Shown: piece after piece, positions 5,558-8,370 of the stretch
Layout: each line of letters begins with the position of its first letter
How positions within the stretch are numbered: the stretch's first letter is position 1
From: Bacillota bacterium
Lineage (GTDB): Bacteria > Bacillota > Clostridia > DSM-8532
Assembly: GCA_023410885.1 (NCBI GenBank)
Contig: JAEYPI010000037.1
Location: 1-8,370 of the forward strand
DNA length: 8,370 nt
Direction: 5' to 3'
Translations under genes and position numbers: made by a program
The notes under the pieces: model-generated
Told to the model about the DNA's origin: nothing
Database searches by the model: none
What the model saw: the letters and a program-made list of their open reading frames with translations, nothing else

Positions 5558-6712
5558 ATGAATCGGATAAAAGTGATGACTGTTTTCGGGACCCGGCCTG
5601 AGGCCGTAAAAATGGCACCCTTGGTTAAGGCCCTTGAAAATTGTGAAAGCATTGAGTCTAAAGTTTGTGTTACAGCCCAACACCGACAGATGCTGGACCA
5701 AGTTCTGGAGATATTTGAGATTCGACCGGATCATGATCTCAATATCATGCAGGACAGGCAGACTCTGATTGATATCACGTCCCGTGCGGTAGAAGGGCTC
5801 TATACTGTCTTTTTGGAGGAAAAGCCTGATATTGTGTTGGTTCATGGTGATACCACCACCACCTTCGCAGCATCTCTTGCCGCATTTTATGCCAAGATCA
5901 AGGTAGGACATGTGGAGGCAGGCTTAAGAACCTACGACAAGTACTCTCCTTATCCAGAGGAGATGAATCGTAGGCTTACGGGCGTTATAGCCGACTTGCA
6001 CTTTGCCCCCACTGTTGCTAATCGTGAGAACCTTATAAAGGAGAACGTTCAGGAGGATACCATTTACATTACGGGAAATACCGTTATTGACGCACTTTCC
6101 TCTACCGTTGTACCAAACTATTCTTTTAAAGATGTTTTTCTTAAGAACTATCAATTTGAGAATAAGCGGGTTATCGCAGTAACCGCCCATAGGCGCGAAA
6201 ATCTGGGTGAACCCTTTGAAAATATTTTTACAGCCCTCCGCAGGCTTGTAGACGATTTTTCTGATTTAGCGCTTATCTACCCCATGCATTTAAATCCTGT
6301 GGTACGAGAAGCGGCCACAAGAATTTTAGGAAATCATAAACGTATCCATCTCATTGAGCCTTTGGACGTTCAGGATATGCATAATCTCATGGCGCGATCC
6401 ACCCTGATCATGACCGATTCAGGCGGCCTTCAAGAAGAGGCACCCGCTCTGGGAAAACCTGTTTTGGTATTAAGAAAGGAAACCGAAAGACCGGAGGCCA
6501 TTAAGGCCGGTACCGTCAAGCTTGTCGGTACTGACAGTAACACTATTTATAATGAGGCAAGGCTTCTTTTGGACAATGGGGCGGCCTATGAGAAGATGGC
6601 AAAAGCGGTGAACCCCTATGGGGATGGGAAAGCCTCCCAACGCATTGTTCAAGCGCTTCTTTATCATTTTGGTCTTACAGATACAAGACCTCAGGATTTG
6701 TTGAGGGATTGA
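5558..6712 (+). CDS. wecB: UDP-N-acetylglucosamine 2-epimerase, non-hydrolysing (WecB/MnaA)
   Basis: This cytoplasmic enzyme interconverts UDP-GlcNAc and UDP-ManNAc, providing ManNAc for the linkage unit of wall teichoic acid or other envelope glycans. The 384-residue length fits the family. It has the GT-B-like two-domain fold. N-terminal domain: FGTRPEAVKMAPLV (10-23), TAQHRQMLDQVL (39-50), HGDTTTTFAA (96-105), GHVEAGLRTYDKYSPYPEE (117-135). C-terminal domain: TGNTVIDAL (172-180), TAHRRENLG (209-217), YPMHLNPVVRE (241-251), DSGGLQEEAPALGKPVLVLR (287-306) and ERPEAIKAGT (310-319). Asp98, Glu120, Glu134 and His211 match the catalytic residues of Escherichia coli WecB. TAGGAG lies seven bases before the ATG, and the gene is cotranscribed with tagO, a partner in the same pathway. 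The hydrolysing NeuC-type alternative is unlikely given the intact non-hydrolysing motifs. Confidence 0.96.
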   Translation: MNRIKVMTVFGTRPEAVKMAPLVKALENCESIESKVCVTAQHRQMLDQVLEIFEIRPDHDLNIMQDRQTLIDITSRAVEGLYTVFLEEKPDIVLVHGDTTTTFAASLAAFYAKIKVGHVEAGLRTYDKYSPYPEEMNRRLTGVIADLHFAPTVANRENLIKENVQEDTIYITGNTVIDALSSTVVPNYSFKDVFLKNYQFENKRVIAVTAHRRENLGEPFENIFTALRRLVDDFSDLALIYPMHLNPVVREAATRILGNHKRIHLIEPLDVQDMHNLMARSTLIMTDSGGLQEEAPALGKPVLVLRKETERPEAIKAGTVKLVGTDSNTIYNEARLLLDNGAAYEKMAKAVNPYGDGKASQRIVQALLYHFGLTDTRPQDLLRD

Positions 6713-6731
6713 AGCGCACGGGGGAACACCA

Positions 6732-7685
6732 ATGGCCGATTTTTTAACTCATATTCTTTTAGCCGATGCAGTACTGGAGCGGCTTGAAAGCAGGAGAGTA
6801 CTTGAGGGCGTTACGAAAAATCGTTCTCTTTATCATCTGGGGGCTCAGGGCCCCGACCCGCTCTTTTTTTATAATTGCTTCCCCAGTTCAGGGAAAGGAC
6901 CTCTTAAAGATTTGGGCGGGGTATTGCATCGCCAAAAGACCGGGGCCTTTTTGCAGTACGGCTTTGGACTTCTTCAAAATGTGTCATACGACAAGAATTG
7001 GATGGATCTTGCCATCTATCTGTGTGGTTTTATCTGCCACTTCACATTAGATCGGATGCTTCATCCCTATGTCTATTGGGCCACGGACCACTGGATTTGG
7101 GGTGTTGATGGAACACCTCGTAAAGTGACCCATCAGCAGGTGGAGATAGCCCTAGATGTTATCTACTGGAAAGAGATGAGGGGAACACAGGCTTCCAAGG
7201 TCAGGACAAGGAAACTGGTTGACATTGGCCCTCACTGGCCTCAGGGTGTAGCCATCTTTCTGACAGAAGCCTTTAAAGCGTTCTATGGTATAGAACCCGA
7301 ACAAAAAGAGCTTAATAAAATACTGTCTGATTTTTATCGCGGCCACGATCTGCTTTATGACCCAAAAGGCTGGAAAAGGGCTTTGATCAATTGGCTCGAC
7401 AGCTTTACAGGTGGCGGCATAAAGCCGCCAAAAACGCCTTATCCCGTTATTTGTGATGCTACCATTGATTGGGCCAATAGAAAAAAGAGAACCTGGGTTG
7501 ATCCTTTTGCACAGGGGGAAGCCCGTGTGACGTCCATTGATGAGCTTCTTGAAGATGCGGCAGATACGGCAGCCATCCATATCAATACGCTGTTTTCAAG
7601 AATTTTTAGAAACGAGAGCATCGATGACCTTTTTCCCGACCTAAGCTATATTACAGGCATTGCCTGTACTTATGAAAAGGAGTGA
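6732..7685 (+). CDS. Zinc-dependent phospholipase C-like protein (Zn_dep_PLPC family), no signal peptide
   Basis: The 317-residue protein resembles the zinc-dependent phospholipase C fold. Candidate metal ligands appear in family order: His7, Asp42 (in GAQGPDPLFFY, 38-47), His66, His103-x3-Asp107-x3-His111 (in GFICHFTLDRMLHPYVYW, 99-116) and His134-x3-Glu138 (HQQVE). These mirror His11, Asp55, His69, His118, Asp122, His128, His142 and Glu146 of Bacillus cereus PC-PLC. The secreted enzymes are processed so that a Trp becomes residue 1 and a zinc ligand. Here the N-terminus MADFLTHILLADAV has no export signal and no such Trp, so the protein is probably cytoplasmic and its substrate is unknown. 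Many Clostridia encode similar leaderless proteins. It starts 20 bases after the wecB stop behind a modest GGGGGA, and hslO follows with its ribosome binding site in this gene's last codons. Phospholipase activity is inferred only. Confidence 0.8.
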   Translation: MADFLTHILLADAVLERLESRRVLEGVTKNRSLYHLGAQGPDPLFFYNCFPSSGKGPLKDLGGVLHRQKTGAFLQYGFGLLQNVSYDKNWMDLAIYLCGFICHFTLDRMLHPYVYWATDHWIWGVDGTPRKVTHQQVEIALDVIYWKEMRGTQASKVRTRKLVDIGPHWPQGVAIFLTEAFKAFYGIEPEQKELNKILSDFYRGHDLLYDPKGWKRALINWLDSFTGGGIKPPKTPYPVICDATIDWANRKKRTWVDPFAQGEARVTSIDELLEDAADTAAIHINTLFSRIFRNESIDDLFPDLSYITGIACTYEKE

Positions 7686-7692
7686 TTAACCT

Positions 7693-8370
7693 ATGCAGGA
7701 TTATATAGCCAAGGCCATGGCCCATTCCGGGCAAATACGTATTTTTGCCGCAGTTACTACAGCGACCGTTGAAAAAGCGCGTGTCATTCATTCTATGAAT
7801 CCTACACCCTCGGTTGCCCTGGGAAGGGTTCTTACAGGGGCGGCCCTTATGAGCCAGACCTTAAAGGGAGACGATCATACCATCACTATTCAGATTAAGG
7901 GTGATGGGCCCATCGGCGGAGTTGTGGCCGTCACCGACGCCAAAGCCGGAGTCCGAGGATATGCCTATAACCCTTTTTTCGATTTGCCCCTCAACCCAAT
8001 AGGCAAATTTGATATTAAGGGTGCAGTGGGTTCAGGCTATCTGAATGTTATAAAGGATATTGGGCTAAAGGAGCCCTATATTGGTTATGTGGACCTGGTT
8101 TCTGGAGAAATTGCCGAGGATTTGACCTATTACTATGCCTATTCAGAGCAAACGCCAACCGTTATGAATTTAGGTGTGCTCATAGGGGAAGGTAAAGTAG
8201 AGGCCGCTGGAGGCTTATTCATACAGCTTTTGCCTGATGCCGAAGAAGCGGTTATTGAGATGGTGGAGCAGGGCATTTCAAATCTCAGACCCATCACAAC
8301 CCTCATTCATGAGGGAAAAACACCTGAAGATATCATTAAGCTTGTTGTCCCCGATGAGTCGGTGGAGATC
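7693..8370 (+). CDS. hslO: Hsp33 redox-regulated chaperone HslO (3' end outside window)
   Basis: This is a cytoplasmic holdase chaperone activated by oxidation together with unfolding. The frame is open from the ATG at 7693 to the right edge, giving 226 of roughly 290 expected residues. The N-terminal core is clear: MQDYIAKAMAHSGQIRIFAA (1-20), VALGRVLTGAALMSQTLK (41-58), the IQIKGDGPIGGVVAV stretch (66-80), RGYAYNP (88-94), KGAVGSGYLNVIKD (109-122), PYIGYVDLVSGEIAEDLTYY (128-147) and GGLFIQLLPDA (173-183). The C-terminal zinc domain with the CxC...CxxC redox switch would begin just past the window edge, so redox regulation cannot be confirmed here. AAAAGGAG (7675-7682) in the 3' end of the preceding gene serves as ribosome binding site, ten bases before the ATG, implying translational coupling. 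Confidence 0.96.
   Translation, partial: MQDYIAKAMAHSGQIRIFAAVTTATVEKARVIHSMNPTPSVALGRVLTGAALMSQTLKGDDHTITIQIKGDGPIGGVVAVTDAKAGVRGYAYNPFFDLPLNPIGKFDIKGAVGSGYLNVIKDIGLKEPYIGYVDLVSGEIAEDLTYYYAYSEQTPTVMNLGVLIGEGKVEAAGGLFIQLLPDAEEAVIEMVEQGISNLRPITTLIHEGKTPEDIIKLVVPDESVEI

Noticed and set aside
5552..5911. A 119-codon open frame on the minus strand across the start of wecB
   Set aside because: It is antisense to the strongly conserved N-terminal domain of wecB. Its translation is low-complexity and has no recognisable motif.
6766..7050. A 94-codon + strand frame within the phospholipase-like gene
   Set aside because: It overlaps the metal-ligand region of the real gene in another frame and has no good ribosome binding site; it is a shadow of the codon pattern.
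7152..7580. A 142-codon open frame on the minus strand inside the phospholipase-like gene
   Set aside because: It lies wholly antisense to a gene with recognisable family residues, shows no family motif of its own, and has no supporting promoter or ribosome binding site.

Overview
The window reads as chromosomal DNA of a motile, endospore-lineage-type Firmicute, most likely a member of Clostridia. The evidence is a tsaC/ywlC - ywlE - rpiB - upp - comEB - tagO - wecB gene string on one strand, which is a recognised Gram-positive arrangement, together with strong purine-rich ribosome binding sites, a TTG start codon, and a preceding pair of flagellar-type genes. Base composition and codon use look even throughout. 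I see no insertion sequence, phage gene, tRNA, rRNA or CRISPR array. All supported genes lie on the + strand.

Region 1 (1-894) is the end of an upstream transcription unit. It holds the C-terminal part of a FlgN/FliT-like helical flagellar export chaperone, then a small two-zinc-knuckle protein with a central helix-turn-helix of the YvyF (TIGR03826) flagellar-operon family. A Rho-independent terminator overlaps the stop codon of the second gene.

Region 2 (about 936-4175) starts at an extended -10 promoter. It encodes a two-domain Sua5-type threonylcarbamoyl-AMP synthase (tRNA t6A modification), a YwlE-type protein arginine/tyrosine phosphatase, ribose-5-phosphate isomerase B, uracil phosphoribosyltransferase and a ComEB-type dCMP deaminase. 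A second good sigma-A-like promoter lies in the 70-base gap before rpiB, so the last three genes (pentose phosphate and pyrimidine salvage) can probably be transcribed separately.

Region 3 (4176-4308) is a 133-base gap with two consecutive RNA hairpins and arms that could re-pair. It has no U-tract and no convincing promoter.

Region 4 (4309-8370) encodes a polyprenyl-phosphate GlcNAc-1-phosphate transferase (TagO/WecA type) and a non-hydrolysing UDP-GlcNAc 2-epimerase, which together suggest initiation of a secondary wall polymer and supply of UDP-ManNAc. They are followed by a leaderless zinc-dependent phospholipase C-like protein and the chaperone Hsp33 (hslO), which runs off the right edge before its redox-switch cysteines. 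In many Firmicutes the ATP synthase operon follows wecB; here that place is taken by the phospholipase-like gene and hslO.

Most of the window is well-understood housekeeping content. I did not find a convincing undescribed system. The items most worth a second look are the structured comEB-tagO gap, the leaderless phospholipase C-like protein, and the flgN-like/yvyF pair abutting this cluster.
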